Assembly: GCF_041260155.1 (NCBI RefSeq) | Contig: NC_091928.1 | Span: 31,584,888-31,648,887 of the forward strand | Length of the DNA: 64,000 nt | Source: Ptychodera flava | Lineage: Eukaryota; Hemichordata; Enteropneusta; Ptychoderidae | Direction: 5' to 3' | Shown: piece after piece, positions 25,201 through 35,483 of the stretch | Layout of the letters: every line of letters begins with the position of its first letter | Numbering within the stretch: position 1 is the stretch's first letter | Translations under genes and position numbers: made by a program | Notes under the pieces: generated by a model | Database searches by the model: none | Seen by the model: the letters and a program-made list of their open reading frames with translations, nothing else | What the model was told of the DNA's origin: nothing

Positions 25201-25956
25201 ACGAGCGGCTGAGAGAGTTTGGCACTCAGCTATTTCTTCCCGACAGTAGAAGTTCTGTGTTTTTACTCTCGGTGATGGTTCGCAACGTCTTCTAATCACG
25301 CCAATGCATGTAACTTTTTAGGTTTACTTTGTCTATGAAAGGGAGACTGGAAGACCCAATATCGACAACGAGTTGTTACACCTCACTAGTCTTGGTATGT
25401 AAGGTTATTTCAACTTTAATATCATACCGTTACTTTTTAGTTTTGATCTAGACGTGGAAAACGTTTCTTAATTTTACAAAAATTTCATTCCATTGATCAA
25501 AACAGAGGTAATTATCCTTGTGGAATACTACATTTTACATAATGCCGACAATTCAAGTACAGGCTAGTTTTTTGCTCAGTCTCAACCATACCTAAATGAA
25601 TTCTCAATTTAAAGATTAGACATATTTTGCAAAGTAACGTTGAAAAGTTGCACCATAGAAAATGAAACTCTTAGTAAGCAATGTAGAGATGAAGACCATG
25701 CGGTGGATTCATCAGTATTGATTTGTTTAGCTTTATTTTAACAGGTAACACCGATAGAGATTTGATGAAAAGTGTTCGCATCCGAGAAGATGAGGTGGCA
25801 AATGTCAGCAGTTTCCATTCCGGATTGTTCAAACTTCGAGAGGGAGACAAGATCTACATGAAGGTGTACCTACCGAGCAGTGAAGTGAAGGTGGGATGTG
25901 AAGAGCCGTCAACGTTCATGGGGATGTACATGGTCAATGATGACCTGTACACGTAG
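17009..25956 (+). CDS. TNF-superfamily ligand, six coding exons
   Basis: Exons are 17009-17383, 19033-19087, 20391-20549, 24812-24948, 25322-25394 and 25745-25956. All five introns are GT-AG, phases agree, and the total is 1011 bases (336 residues plus stop). The product is a type II membrane protein. It has a short basic cytosolic tail, a hydrophobic segment at about residues 17-39 (MIITIVIFSLVIAIL), a Gly/Ser-rich stalk with a CIC motif, and a helical Glu/Gln/Arg-rich trimerisation-like stretch at about 125-165. A TNF homology domain spans about 181-332. Exon 4 gives the family signature LIVPKSGLYFVYSQ (about 229-242), and the last exon gives GLFKLREGDKIYMKV and STFMGMYMV. Family members act as trimers that bind TNF receptors and signal in immunity and apoptosis. 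There is no furin-type RxxR site I would insist on. The subfamily is not assignable by eye. No defect was seen. Confidence 0.93.
17430..17635. repeat. 205-bp imperfect palindrome in TNF intron 1
   Basis: Two arms of about 100 bp meet at GAGGCCGTAGGCC (centre about 17532). Matching landmarks include TGTGTTACCAGAAAC on the left and GTTTCTGGTAACACA on the right. The outer ends are AAACACCTATTGCC on the left and GGCGATAGGTGTTT on the right. The arms are roughly four-fifths identical by eye. The left arm starts 46 bases after the exon 1 donor, and the right arm runs into the next inverted-repeat element. Confidence 0.85.
17631..18159. mobile_element. 529-bp inverted-repeat element, TNF intron 1
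   Basis: The 22-bp ends match apart from one base: TTATAACACACCACATGC on the left, and GCATGTGGCGTGTTATAA as its inverted partner on the right. There is no coding capacity. It may form one composite with the adjoining palindrome, because they share the junction. Confidence 0.75.
18195..18278. repeat. Perfect 23-bp inverted repeat (hairpin)
   Basis: ATGCCTCTTTACGG...GGTACC at 18195-18217 is exactly repeated in inverse at 18256-18278, with a 38-base spacer. The core CGTAAAGAGGC is also found at about 26589-26598. The transcript of intron 1 would fold here. Confidence 0.9.
19236..19318. repeat. (GA)n microsatellite, TNF intron 2
   Basis: About 80 bp of AG repeats with one or two interruptions, followed by a purine-rich stretch. 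It produces the Arg-Glu repeat frames in all plus-strand readings. Confidence 0.95.
19472..20172. mobile_element. GGGAGCATTCG MITE with TAA target copy, TNF intron 2
   Basis: The left end GGGAGCATTCGTATTTTTAC pairs with the right end AACCCGAATGCTCC, with homology continuing for about 45-50 bp (GGAAGGGT..GGTGGAAAT). TAA lies on both sides (19469-19471 and 20173-20175), a three-base target copy as in PIF/Harbinger elements. The interior is C-rich ('CCCCCTCC') and non-coding. Confidence 0.75.
20602..20955 (+). mobile_element. AGGTAG-family MITE, best copy, TNF intron 3
   Basis: A 354-bp element flanked by TA. The terminal inverted repeats are AGGTAGTTCGCACCTCG and, at the other end inverted, AGGTAGAATGCACCTCG (14 of 17 match). 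The interior holds CAAAATGGCCGCCAT and 'AACTCTATGGAGAAAAAT'. At least seven other copies lie in this window. The TA target suggests Tc1/mariner-type mobilisation. Confidence 0.88.
21048..21723. mobile_element. ACACGATTGG MITE, long copy, TNF intron 3
   Basis: The left end ACACGATTGGAACTATTTTG pairs with the right end CCAAATTAGTTCCAATCG in inverse, and TA occurs on both sides (21046-21047 and 21724-21725). The length is about 676 bp, three times the copy at 15591. The interior shows no protein. Confidence 0.75.
22439..23379. mobile_element. GGGACCGTTCAG element with internal hairpin repeats, TNF intron 3
   Basis: Terminal inverted repeats of about 40 bp start GGGACCGTTCAGTTTTTACG, with the inverted partner CGTAAAAACTGAACGCTCCC. 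TAA flanks both ends (22436-22438 and 23380-23382), a three-base target copy suggesting PIF/Harbinger. The interior has several related units around short palindromes such as GGGCCGCCTTCGGCGGCCC, near 22567, 22648, 22707 and 22932, each followed by 'ACTNCAATAAA' and 'CATGACCCTCTT'. Confidence 0.8.
23876..24146 (-). mobile_element. AGGTAG-family MITE copy, TNF intron 3
   Basis: Reverse-oriented copy. The start GGTAGAATGCGCCT joins directly to TTCTGATCTACCACT, so an early block is deleted. 'TCGTACCAAAGTTTGCA' and a right end near TTCGAGGTGCATAC follow. A short open frame inside is coincidental. Confidence 0.75.
24592..24710. repeat. (GAAT)n microsatellite, TNF intron 3
   Basis: Roughly 28 tetranucleotide units, starting as GAAC and becoming GAAT. 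It lies about 100 bp before exon 4 of the TNF ligand gene. It explains the Phe-Ile-His-Ser repeat frames on the minus strand. Confidence 0.97.
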
Positions 25957-27295
25957 TGGGGAAAACATCGACTTCCAAAGCAGCTATTTGGAGTAATGTA
26001 GCTGCAAAGCCTTGATACAGACAACAAGAACATTAAGTCCGGCAGAGACACAGAAAGGCATTACCTGTAATCGAAGCTCACAGTTCGTCATTTATAAAAC
26101 AGTGTTTGGTATATTTTAAGTCACAAGGTAAATGCCTTTGAATTTGCTTATCAACCGTGTTCTCTCAATGAAAGCCAATATCATAACACAGTGTTGGCGG
26201 CGCATTTTTTACGCGGCCTGTAGAAATAATAATCATAAACTAGAAAGCATTTGCAAGCAAAAGCGAAGTTCCAGAGACCAGAGCAGCGGAAGAAGCAAGA
26301 GAATGTGTGACAAAGATAGGTGCAGAATGAAAGAGTGCTTTGGATTTTAATATTCAGGGCTGATAGCAGTAAACACCATAATACAACTAAAAGCAAGGCA
26401 GTCCGGGGAATTACAGTACACAGATTACAAATGCCTACATGTATGGTAAAAACGCAACAGATACATACGGGGGCGACAACGCACGGAAATGTTTATCAGA
26501 CGACATTCTCGCGAGCCAGAGCAATAATTTTCGCTCCGCTGACCTACGCAAAAATCAATCGCTTGACGGGTAGCGCTGAGTTGTTGCCGTAAAGAGGCGT
26601 GTCATTTACAACGATGAGAAGGAAACATCGGACCTAGGCCGTTGAAATTGAGCCACATGCATTTTCATTTGATTAAAAGCACAGACTAAAACAATTTTCA
26701 TTGCTATGTCGCTGTTTTCACAAGATGCTGACCATTTGATCTTGGAAAGTTGAGTTCCTTTTACGTGCAGCCAACGCATGCCGGTGCATGACAGACAGTA
26801 CGTTCACTATGAATGCCTAGCTCTGCATGGCAGGGCTGTGTGTTACCGGCGTTAAACGGCCTCCCACCACAGCCCCGCAGATTGATGTAGGAAAAACAGC
26901 TGGTGGCTCCTCAGAAATACGGCGGGCAGTTTCTCCGCCAAAACAGCCGATTTTGAGTCCAACTTTGCATTGATCATCGTTTTCGAGCACACCCACCTCG
27001 CCTAGGTACACGATGTGCCCAGCCGCGCTTGTAAACTTAGGGAAAGGCTAATTTTCACTCTCTGGGCGAGCGAGGCGATTGACACGCCGCCATGTTGTCT
27101 CATGAGCATTCGGGCGAAACAGTATAGCGCCACGTACGGCGAGTATTTAGAGAAAAATAAAATCAAAAAGCAACAAAAAACAAAGCGTAAGAAAGCTAGA
27201 ATTATTAATAACTGAACGCAATATGATAGTTGAGCAATGCCAAATAAAAAATAAATATAAACAAACAAGAAATGCCCGTAAAACCCGTCCGAGCT
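25957..27295. other. 3' flank of the TNF ligand gene and a CpG-richer stretch
   Basis: No good AATAAA lies near the stop. From about 26580 to 27130 the sequence is richer in CG dinucleotides (for example GGGCGAGCGAGGCG near 27065). It could belong to a promoter or to an old repeat. No exon was recognised. Confidence 0.4.
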
Positions 27296-27345
27296 GAGCG
27301 ATGACGTCATAAGCGTGTCGCAATGCATTCTGGGTAATTAAGGTA
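27296..27345. promoter_or_regulatory. CRE-like motif and TTCTGGGTAATT box
   Basis: A perfect cAMP-response-type palindrome, TGACGTCA, lies at 27302-27309 and is followed by GCATTCTGGGTAATT at about 27324-27339, resembling a ZNF143/THAP11-like site. No gene start was found beside it, so its activity is speculative. Confidence 0.25.
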
Positions 27346-27388
27346 AAATTTGTGTATAGCATGTTCTATGGTAGTAAAACCGGAAATA

Positions 27389-27393
27389 GAGAG

Positions 27394-27428
<35 letters not shown>

Positions 27429-27429
27429 A
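27389..27429. repeat. (GAAA)n microsatellite
   Basis: About nine GAAA units preceded by a short GA run. Confidence 0.93.
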
Positions 27430-28055
27430 GGAAAGTGAGCAAAAACTAACAGTTCCAGAGCTGGTCTCTGGAACTAATTAATAAGCTACGATGAAAGGAG
27501 GAGTCTAACGTACTTTATTCACCTGTGACTCGCTGAGATTGTTTTATGTGAGTTGTCTTCAGGGGCATTTCCAACGAACCAGTTCTCACTTCAAGAACTG
27601 TACGACGTTGAAAATTTACCAAAATTTCTAATCAAACCTGTGCCATTTTATCGTAAATTTGGTTATTTATCGGGTGGATGAATTCTGCTTGCCTCATACC
27701 TCTGATAAATGGCTAATTTAATAACACGCGATCATTTTATTTGACTTTCATAATCTCACATTCAGTGATGATAAAAAAGCCAATTCTTCACCAAAGCGAA
27801 AGTTCACTCTGTTATGAGTCTGAAAGTTTAGTGTTCATATTGTGTGTGCTATTCAGTCTTATCCAATGACAGTGTGAATTACAAACTGTAAATATTCGTT
27901 TCCTTTTGCAATACATTAGAGTGTATATTATTTGTATATCTATTTTTGTGAAAATAATGTACAGAAACGTCACATGCACATTCTATGCATTCTGACAAAG
28001 AACATTAAGTTTTATTAGAAGTTACTAGTTATATTTTTATCATTAGTAAGAAGAA

Positions 28056-28057
<2 letters not shown>

Positions 28058-28134
<77 letters not shown>

Positions 28135-28152
28135 AGGAATATATATAAAATA

Positions 28153-28189
<37 letters not shown>

Positions 28190-28195
28190 TATATA
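28058..28195. repeat. Compound (AT)n microsatellite
   Basis: Two AT tracts, about 28058-28132 and 28155-28193, separated by a short imperfect spacer containing 'AAGGAATATATATAAAA'. Confidence 0.95.
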
Positions 28196-28594
28196 AGGAT
28201 TATAAATATATAGACTTATTTTTGTAGAAGAGAAGCTTATAGCAAATACAGGAGCATCTTTTCATCTTTGTCAGCGATGACTCTTCTATAGGCAAACATC
28301 AAGGCGTGTGGATCGTCGGGTACTCATGTGCGATACTTGAATCAAAAGTAATAATATTATAAGTAATTTACATGCATGTAGTTGGATACATTTGCATCTC
28401 CCATGTGTCAGCCCTTCTGACAAAGTCAAGGAGGGTGACAATTTCATTCCAGAACCAGATATGAACTGAAAATGCTCACGTGTTTCATACAGTTATGTGT
28501 AAATTTGAACCTTTGCCACATGTTTGCAACTTCATTGAAAGTATTATGATCAACATAATGAACAATAATCACCGCTGATTAATTCTCAAAGGTC

Positions 28595-29210
28595 ATGAAG
28601 TATACAAATATGTAATTAGCTGAAATAAAAATATTAAAGTTCTTTGACTGCTGTCATTTATATAGCAAGTGTAATTACCGTTGGCCAAGTCCTTCAAGCC
28701 ATATATGCCGAGCTGTGAAAGCTCATTAGATATGCAAATTGTAAATTAGCTGACATGAAAATGTGAAATGACTTTCGATATTGTTTTAACCAGGTATAAT
28801 CATCAATGTTGTCATGTTTTGCCAACTTTGATCAAGTAAATCCCAGTATATATCCCTAATAAGCAAAGTTCATTAAATATGTAAATTAGGAATTGACTTA
28901 AGTAAAAATGCTTAATGATTGTCAATAATGTTGTATCATGGTATCTGCAATATATGTAGCAAGTTTTGTCAACTTTGGTCAAGTCAATTCAGATATATAT
29001 CTCTAATTAGGAAAGTTCATTAAACATGCAAATTAGGAATTTGCTGAAGAGAAAATGATTAATGACTTTCAATAATATTGTATTACAGTGTCTGATATGT
29101 ACATAGCAAGTTACATCAATTTTGATCAAGTCAATTCAGATGAATATCCCTAAGTATGAAAATTCATTTAATATGCAAATTAGGAATTGGCTGAAGTAAA
29201 AATAGCGTCA
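28595..29210 (+). repeat. Diverged tandem array, ~128-147-bp unit
   Basis: A recurring block of AATTAG, GAATTGNCTGA, AGTAAAAATG, TAGCAAG, CAACTTTGATCAAGT, ATATATCCCTAAT and AAAGTTCATTAAATATGC occurs about five times (near 28614, 28742, 28884, 29031 and 29179). Units are diverged. The 'TCTAATTA..GAAAGTTCATTAAATATGCAA' block also resembles the tail of the 11.2-kb element and its inverted copy at 46.8-47.3 kb. Confidence 0.75.
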
Positions 29211-29519
29211 ATGACACTGTAGCTCCCATCCTGGACTATTTAGTGTTTGTTCTCTGGTCATATATTTGAACATGTGTGAAAGGGATAAAGTGCATGAAGT
29301 GAAAATACTTAAATGAAATGTACTTGAGACAGTGAAATATGTTTAATGTAATTATTCAGAATATAAAATGGAAAATATACAGAATTAGATATATCGAATA
29401 CTGTGATACAACCATTAACTCAACAAGTCCTTTACAATGACATAGCCCCCACTTGTAATAGGAGTACTAGTCTTGATGGGGCAGGAAAATGTGGTCATTA
29501 AGAAGTATCATTGGAGTGT

Positions 29520-30085
29520 ATATGTTGAGATCTATGGGCACATAGGTCTATGTCGTTGTTCCAATTTGAAACACATGAGGCATGTCTAAGTTACGGTTCT
29601 AAATCGGGAAAAAAGATCAGACCTCTAGCAGTATTGGCCAGCCAAGAAATACATATGCGCATTATAAATGAGGTACAAGATGTGACATCTTAAGGTCTAA
29701 TATCCTATCAAAATTGGAGGGTATAGAACTTGTGGTTACTGAAATATGCATATATATGTATAATCAAGGTCAAAGGTCATCGAGGTCACATGACATTTTG
29801 AAAAAAAAATTATATTGCTAATTAATCCCTATATGCCAAAAATTCAGATCTCTAGCTCTATTCACTTGCCCAGAATTAGATGTGTACATAATTAATGAGG
29901 TAAAGCGTGTGTTGTCATAAGGTCTTCCATCCTACTAAATACAAAGGACATAGCACTTGTGGTTACTTATTTATTGACATAAACATATATTTTAGGTAAA
30001 AGGTCATCGAGGTCACATGACATTTGGTCAAAAAATTTCTCTCCTATAGTTATCCCTATATACCAAAAATCAGACATCCAGTATT
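29520..30085 (+). repeat. ~228-bp tandem array, left block
   Basis: Two and a half units. Landmarks are CAGACCTCTAGC near 29609, TTCAGATCTCTAGC near 29840 and ATCAGACATCCAG near 30067. Each full unit includes 'GCATAATTAATGAGGT', 'CACTTGTGGTTACT', and a nuclear-receptor-like hexamer cluster (AGGTCAAAGGTCA at 29767-29779). Confidence 0.8.
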
Positions 30086-31334
30086 GGCTTTTATGAATAA
30101 GGAAAATGTGTCAATAGATGACAAAATTTGTTCCTGAATTTCTCAAAATCATCTGTGCCGTGCCGTGTAGCAGCAAAATGAGTTTGTGACCTTTGAAGTA
30201 CGCGTTTCAAAAAATAAATACCCATGGGAACCTGCTCACCACGCCACGCAACTCATGTACAGCTGACTATGGTGCACTTGTCAGGCGATGGTCGATGATT
30301 CTGGTTATTGCCTATATTGTCAAGTTCAATGCCTAATTTACGGAACACGAACTCTGTCTAGTGTATTCGAAGCTCTGCGTACAGGTTGTGCACATGGCCT
30401 CTACCACGTGGTGTCCTGTGGACAGTGTGGTACAAGCCGTCGGCCTACCACCGTACCGCCGGGAAACGCAGACCTATTGTACGCAGGAGCTAGCCTACTG
30501 CTGCTGATTTAACATCAATGCCAACATGGAAATCTCATGAAAAATTTGTCATTGTTGGTTCTGTAGCTAATACAATCTTGAAAAGCAACTTAAAAGACAC
30601 AGACTGTCAATACGTCGCCATAATATTATGCTGATCTCAGCGGAACCATGCCGGAATATAAATTCGCTGACACACACACAAGATTGAAAAGTGTCACTCT
30701 ACATCTCATTCTCAGGAGAAAATGCATTGATCAACCCGATAATCTAGCTTTTGGTTCGCTATGTCCAGAGTAACCCACACGATTCTTGATAGACTCTCCA
30801 CAGGCGCTGTGCCTTGTTTTGTGCGCGCCGCGATGGGCCTGCATTCGAAGGCTGTGCAGCTGTGAGCACGCGCTGCCAGACACAGCGACTGTCAGTTTTT
30901 GCAAAGGTATGAATATTCATAAGGGTAGTGACCTCAAAAGAACACCTATCTAACTGGGCGGAAAGAATTTTACACTATTAGCCAGTAGACCTATATATGC
31001 GGTATGTTATTATTTTTATTTTTGATTTTATTTGGCTATGGTACTTGTCATTTTTGTTTGATTAACGGATGTGTGGAGTTCTGTAAAGTACCCGGATCAG
31101 GCATAAATCCGACCGGTCGCTTGCAAGGACGTCCAGACCCGGGATTTGCGTCGCGTCTCTGAAGGGTGCGCGCGTGTTCCTACAGGGAAGAACGCGAATC
31201 GCAGGGTCTCTGCCAGACTAGATTCTTAAAGTCAAACGTCGACACGACGACATCAACAGTCAAAACTCAAGATTAGCGATCAGCGTGGCCGAGTGACTGA
31301 ATTCAGAAATCACTTTGCGTAAAATGTTTAGTAT
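30086..31334. other. Unique-looking GC-richer segment between two arrays
   Basis: Sequence splitting the 228-bp array into two blocks. It is richer in GC than its surroundings, especially 30240-30500 and 30770-31260. A 74-codon frame at 30288-30512 (Cys-rich) shows no known domain. No splice-bounded exon was confirmed. It may be an insertion, but no clean borders were found. Confidence 0.4.
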
Positions 31335-31545
31335 AGCGCCCTCAAACATACTTATTTAGCCTCCCCATAGACTTATACAGGCCACAAATTTTCTTTTACT
31401 CATAACTTGATAAATTCGCAAAGCACAACCACCAAAAACTAATCAGTTCTTGCAAATTTGAAGAACAAATTGTGTGCGAAATGTGATCGGAATCTGCCAA
31501 GCCGTTTTTGAGATATCGTGCTAACAGACAGACACACACACAGAA
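31335..31545 (+). repeat. Dispersed CAGA-tailed repeat, copy 2
   Basis: Starts AGCGCCCTCAAAC, passes through CCCCATAGACTTATAC and CACCAAAAACTAATCAG, and ends TTTTTGAGATATCG followed by ACAGACAGACACAC. It has the same block order as copies 1 and 3. Confidence 0.7.
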
Positions 31546-31587
31546 ACGCCTAAACCATAACCTCGCTGCGCGCATGCGCACGCGAGG

Positions 31588-32260
31588 TAAAAATCAGACC
31601 TCTAGCTCTATTGGCTCGCTCAAAATTAGATATGCGCATAATTAATGAGGTGCAATATGTGGCGTCATAAGCTGTCCCATCATACCATACATGAAGGCTG
31701 TAGCACTTGTGGTTACTGAGTTATGGACAAATATGTATATTTGAGGTCAAAGGTCACCGAGGTCACGTGACATTTTGTCAAAAAAATTGTATTGCGAAGT
31801 TATCCCTATATACCAAAAATCAGACCTCTAGCTCTATTGGCTGGCTCAGAATTAGATATGCGCATAATTAATGAGGTACAGGATGTGGTGTCATAAGGTC
31901 TCCCATCATACCAAATATGAAGGGTGTAGCACTTGGGGTTACTTAGTTATGGCCATATATGTATATTTGAGGTCAAAGGTCATTGGGGTCACATGACATT
32001 TTGTCAAAAAAATTGTATTGCTAAGTTATACCTATATACCAAAAATCAGACCTCTAGCTCTATTGGCTGGCTCAGAATTAGATATGCGCATAATTAATGA
32101 GGTACAGGATGTGATGTCATAAGGTCTCCCATCATACCAAATATGAAGGGTGTAGCACTTGTGGTTACTGAGTTATGGACATATACTCATATTTAAGGTC
32201 ATCGAGATCACATGACATTTTGTCAAAAAATTTGTATTGCTAAGTTATCCCTATATACTT
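31588..32260 (+). repeat. ~228-bp tandem array, right block
   Basis: Three units with CAGACCTCTAGCTCTATTGG near 31594, 31823 and 32048, a period of 225-230 bp. AGGTCA hexamer clusters lie at 31744-31765 and 31970-31991, and a degraded one at about 32197. These units are closer to one another than to the left block. Confidence 0.9.
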
Positions 32261-32390
32261 ATTTTCACTTTATTTAGTGTGATTAGATATTATTTTAGCT
32301 GAAAAAAGGGTCCAGGGAAAGTAAGGAAAATCCAGTATTCCACAGTGTAACAATTGGCTGAAAATATAAAATTTCTTTCAGTCTCTAGAA

Positions 32391-32428
32391 TCCGAAACCG
32401 AATCCGAAACCGAATCCGAAACCGAGTC
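32391..32428. repeat. (CCGAAACCGAAT)n short tandem repeat
   Basis: Three units of a 12-base repeat of the form ATCCGAAACCGA, the last one diverging. Confidence 0.9.
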
Positions 32429-32465
32429 TAATTTCAGCATCGTCTAGCCAGAGTGTAACGTGGGG

Positions 32466-32702
32466 ATAGCGCCCTCAAACCACAGATACCGGCTTCCCAT
32501 AGACTACCATGTATCAGAAAAATTAAAACTGTGATAACTTCATTAATATGCAAGCCACGCCCACCAAAACCTTTTCAGTTCTAGCCATTTGAATTCTGAA
32601 GATGTCTACCAAATTTGACTGAAATACGTTCAGCCGTTTTTGAGAAAATGGACCAACAGACAGACAGACAGACAGACACACAGACGGACAGACAGACAGA
32701 CA
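32466..32702 (+). repeat. Dispersed CAGA-tailed repeat, copy 3
   Basis: Starts AGCGCCCTCAAACC, then TTCCCATAGACTACCATG, CACGCCCACCAAAACC and TTCAGCCGTTTTTGAGA. It ends in a 45-bp CAGA microsatellite (32654-32702). Confidence 0.75.
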
Positions 32703-34092
32703 TCGCTGCGACATATGCCCACGTGTGTAAACACGTGAGCAAAAAGGGACAAAACGTATTTGCTACTGTTGTATCAACAGACAATTTTGAACACTGCGAC
32801 AATTCACCTGTGCATGTACACCTGGCGATCGACCTGCTTAGTCCGTTTGTTGAAGGGACAAAGTTACCATCATATGATATCATTTCCTTCCTAGTAGTTT
32901 TACTTCCAGAACTACCGCAGTAACTAGTTAGTGTCGTGAATTATGATTTATGTAACATTTCTGAACCATTAATAAAAGAAATCATTGCCACGGAGGGCTA
33001 ATGATATCGACAGACTGTCACTTTGGACCGTCGAACAAATTACAAGAAATGTACAGAACTTTTTTTAAGATTTTGTTTGCACAAATGCTGCGACGCCGAC
33101 AGGTACGGGTCGTAATCGCAAAAATTGCAAGGACGCTGAATTCAGTGTACACTATGTAGGCCAAGACAGCATTTTCCTCTTGAAGTAAACAAAATGAGCC
33201 CCAAGAATTATATTGATTTGTAAATATGTGCATTGTTAGCCCACTGCAGTATTCTTCTGTCTTGCTATCTTTCCACTTTGATAACATTGCTTAGTCCTAT
33301 GCCTGTACTTTATGTGTGCCACAAACTGACATTCTCGCAACTGAACAACAATTACGCAGAAATGTCTGAAATCGGAGTACATATAACACCTTCATAATTT
33401 ATATTTTTGAGAATAAATCGTTGAATGATATCAATGAAGCACATATTCATCCTTATGATTAACGTTTTTCGTAAAAGATTGACAATCTGTTCTAAACCAA
33501 TGTATTCCATGATTTCCGTAAGAGTGAGGATTTGAGGGTATACCCTTTATCATTAGTACCCTAGGGAGTCCTACTAGGGTGAGGGTTAGAAATTGAGTTC
33601 TCAGTTTGAGGTTCACATAACTAAAGAAATATCTCTCTAAACAAATATCTCTCTTACAAGAATTATCTTCTCTTCTTGTCTGTACTAAGACTGATGTCAA
33701 TAGAAGACACTGTTCTCAAAAGTACTATTTCCAAAGACACTGTGCTTAACACTAGACATCCACAAAACATCCTTTACATTTGTTTCCGCATCAAAGTCTT
33801 AGCATCCGTTCTGACAAGTAATACTGAAATAACATTGTCTACATCTTGATTAATTGGGCATTTAATTCTTACTAAAACTCAAAAATATACAACTTTTGCC
33901 ACACAGCTTTACGCTCGGAGAAAAAGGTTGGAGTGGAGAAACCCCTAAACATGTTTAGAATTTTCAGAACAAGTCACTGGAGGGCGCTTTTTAAAAATCA
34001 TGTGAGTGGGACATGCTATTCATCATGAGCCAGTGATCATTTCGATCAAAACTAACGGAAAAATCGCCAGAAGATACAGCTAATGGAACTTT
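32703..34092. other. Intergenic, nothing recognised
   Basis: AT-rich, with frames under 100 codons on both strands and no domain. A conserved coding or repeat signal was not recognised. Confidence 0.45.
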
Positions 34093-34432
34093 AATATGCG
34101 CCTCGGTAACAGATATTCAGACTATCAATTTTTCACAATTCCTTTCTGATCTACCTCCTGTGTGGCTTATTTTGAAGCTCTTCGGAAACACATAGTTTCC
34201 ATTGGCTTTTGTGAAAATCAGGAATTATATTTTCCCCATAGAGATAACACAGGAATCGCGGCAATTTCTCATTTCAAATATCGGTTAATATAGGGTAATT
34301 TGTTTCTGAAGTAACAAAGTTGCACGGTGAACAACAATTTTTATTCTTGATTTTGAAAGAGAATAGTTGAAAGTTCGCTCAAAGAAAATTTGAGCAAAGC
34401 TATGATCAGTCATTTTCGAGGCGAGAACTGAA
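34093..34432 (-). mobile_element. AGGTAG-family MITE copy
   Basis: A reverse-oriented, nearly full-length copy. It starts ATGCGCCTCGGTAACAG and has TTTCTGATCTACCTCCTG and 'CCCCATAGAGATAACACAGG'. It ends 'CATTTTCGAGGCGAGAACT'. Confidence 0.8.
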
Positions 34433-35483
34433 CTGAACTAGTGTCTTGGTTTTCCCCATGACGACATACACTATAAATAATCATGGTGTGATCATACAAA
34501 GTGAAAGTGCAAGAGGTTATGCAATATGCCCGACAGAACTTTTGCAGATAGTAACAAAATGGAACATCCCTATCTCCTTCGTCTGAGGCGTATCAGAAAG
34601 TGAGAAAATGAGATCTATCATTGACAGTTTTTCTCATTTGTTATATTATGTTGAATGCAACTATGGAGAACTTCCTTTTCCCCTTAATCTATCATCCGTT
34701 GCATTCTAGTTAATTATCTTGTGTAACGTTTCTTACTACAAAGAAGGGAAGTTCTTTGAACTACATAACTGGAATACCATCCACAATGGATTTTCTCCCG
34801 TTCCTCAGTTTTGTTATTGTTCTGTTCTGGCTCTGCGAGAATTAACCAATTTTGTTTTTAACAACATTCTTCCAGTGTCTCACACAAGATTTTGCATTCT
34901 TAAAATTCAAAAGGAAAGAACCGAAATGGCTTTGCTACCACTGCACGGATATTGGACTTTTCTCTCTGAGAGTTTTACGGTTATGGTCCCCTCAGTGTTC
35001 TTGAAACGCTTTTCGAAATATTTTATATATTCAAAAGCTGATTTCTTGTTATACGATAAGAAGTAGAATACACAAGCTTATAAGATCCTTGTCTGAAGAC
35101 CGATCAGATTTTCGGATTTCAGACTATGAAGAGAATGGTTAAGGCTTAGATTTATATATGTGCAGGCCTTCTCTGACGTATGCTACTCTACATTCAACTT
35201 TCACTGATATTGAAAGTTTCTCAGATCAAAAATTTGAGTAAATTTACACTCTGATATTGTTTTAATATTTTATGTCATAATAAGAATTCTGAAAATATGT
35301 TGCTTTAGTTCGGTTGTGCAACGCATTACATTAAGAACATACTTTGGAATCAATGCTGCGATGTGTACGCGGGACGAAATGTCGATATATTTCGGCCAGG
35401 AACTCAAAGCTCGCCCTCATGAACACTTGCTGGCTTGACAACGGCTAAATGTTAACGCTATTTCTGTATCTTTCTTGCTTTAG

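Noticed and set aside
31270-31320. tRNA-like start (GCGTGGCCGAGTGACTGAAT)
   Set aside because: It resembles a tRNA-Ser/Leu A box, but no B box, anticodon arm or acceptor pairing follows.
34719-35066. 115-codon plus-strand frame
   Set aside because: No domain, biased to Phe/Leu/Tyr as expected of AT-rich non-coding sequence.
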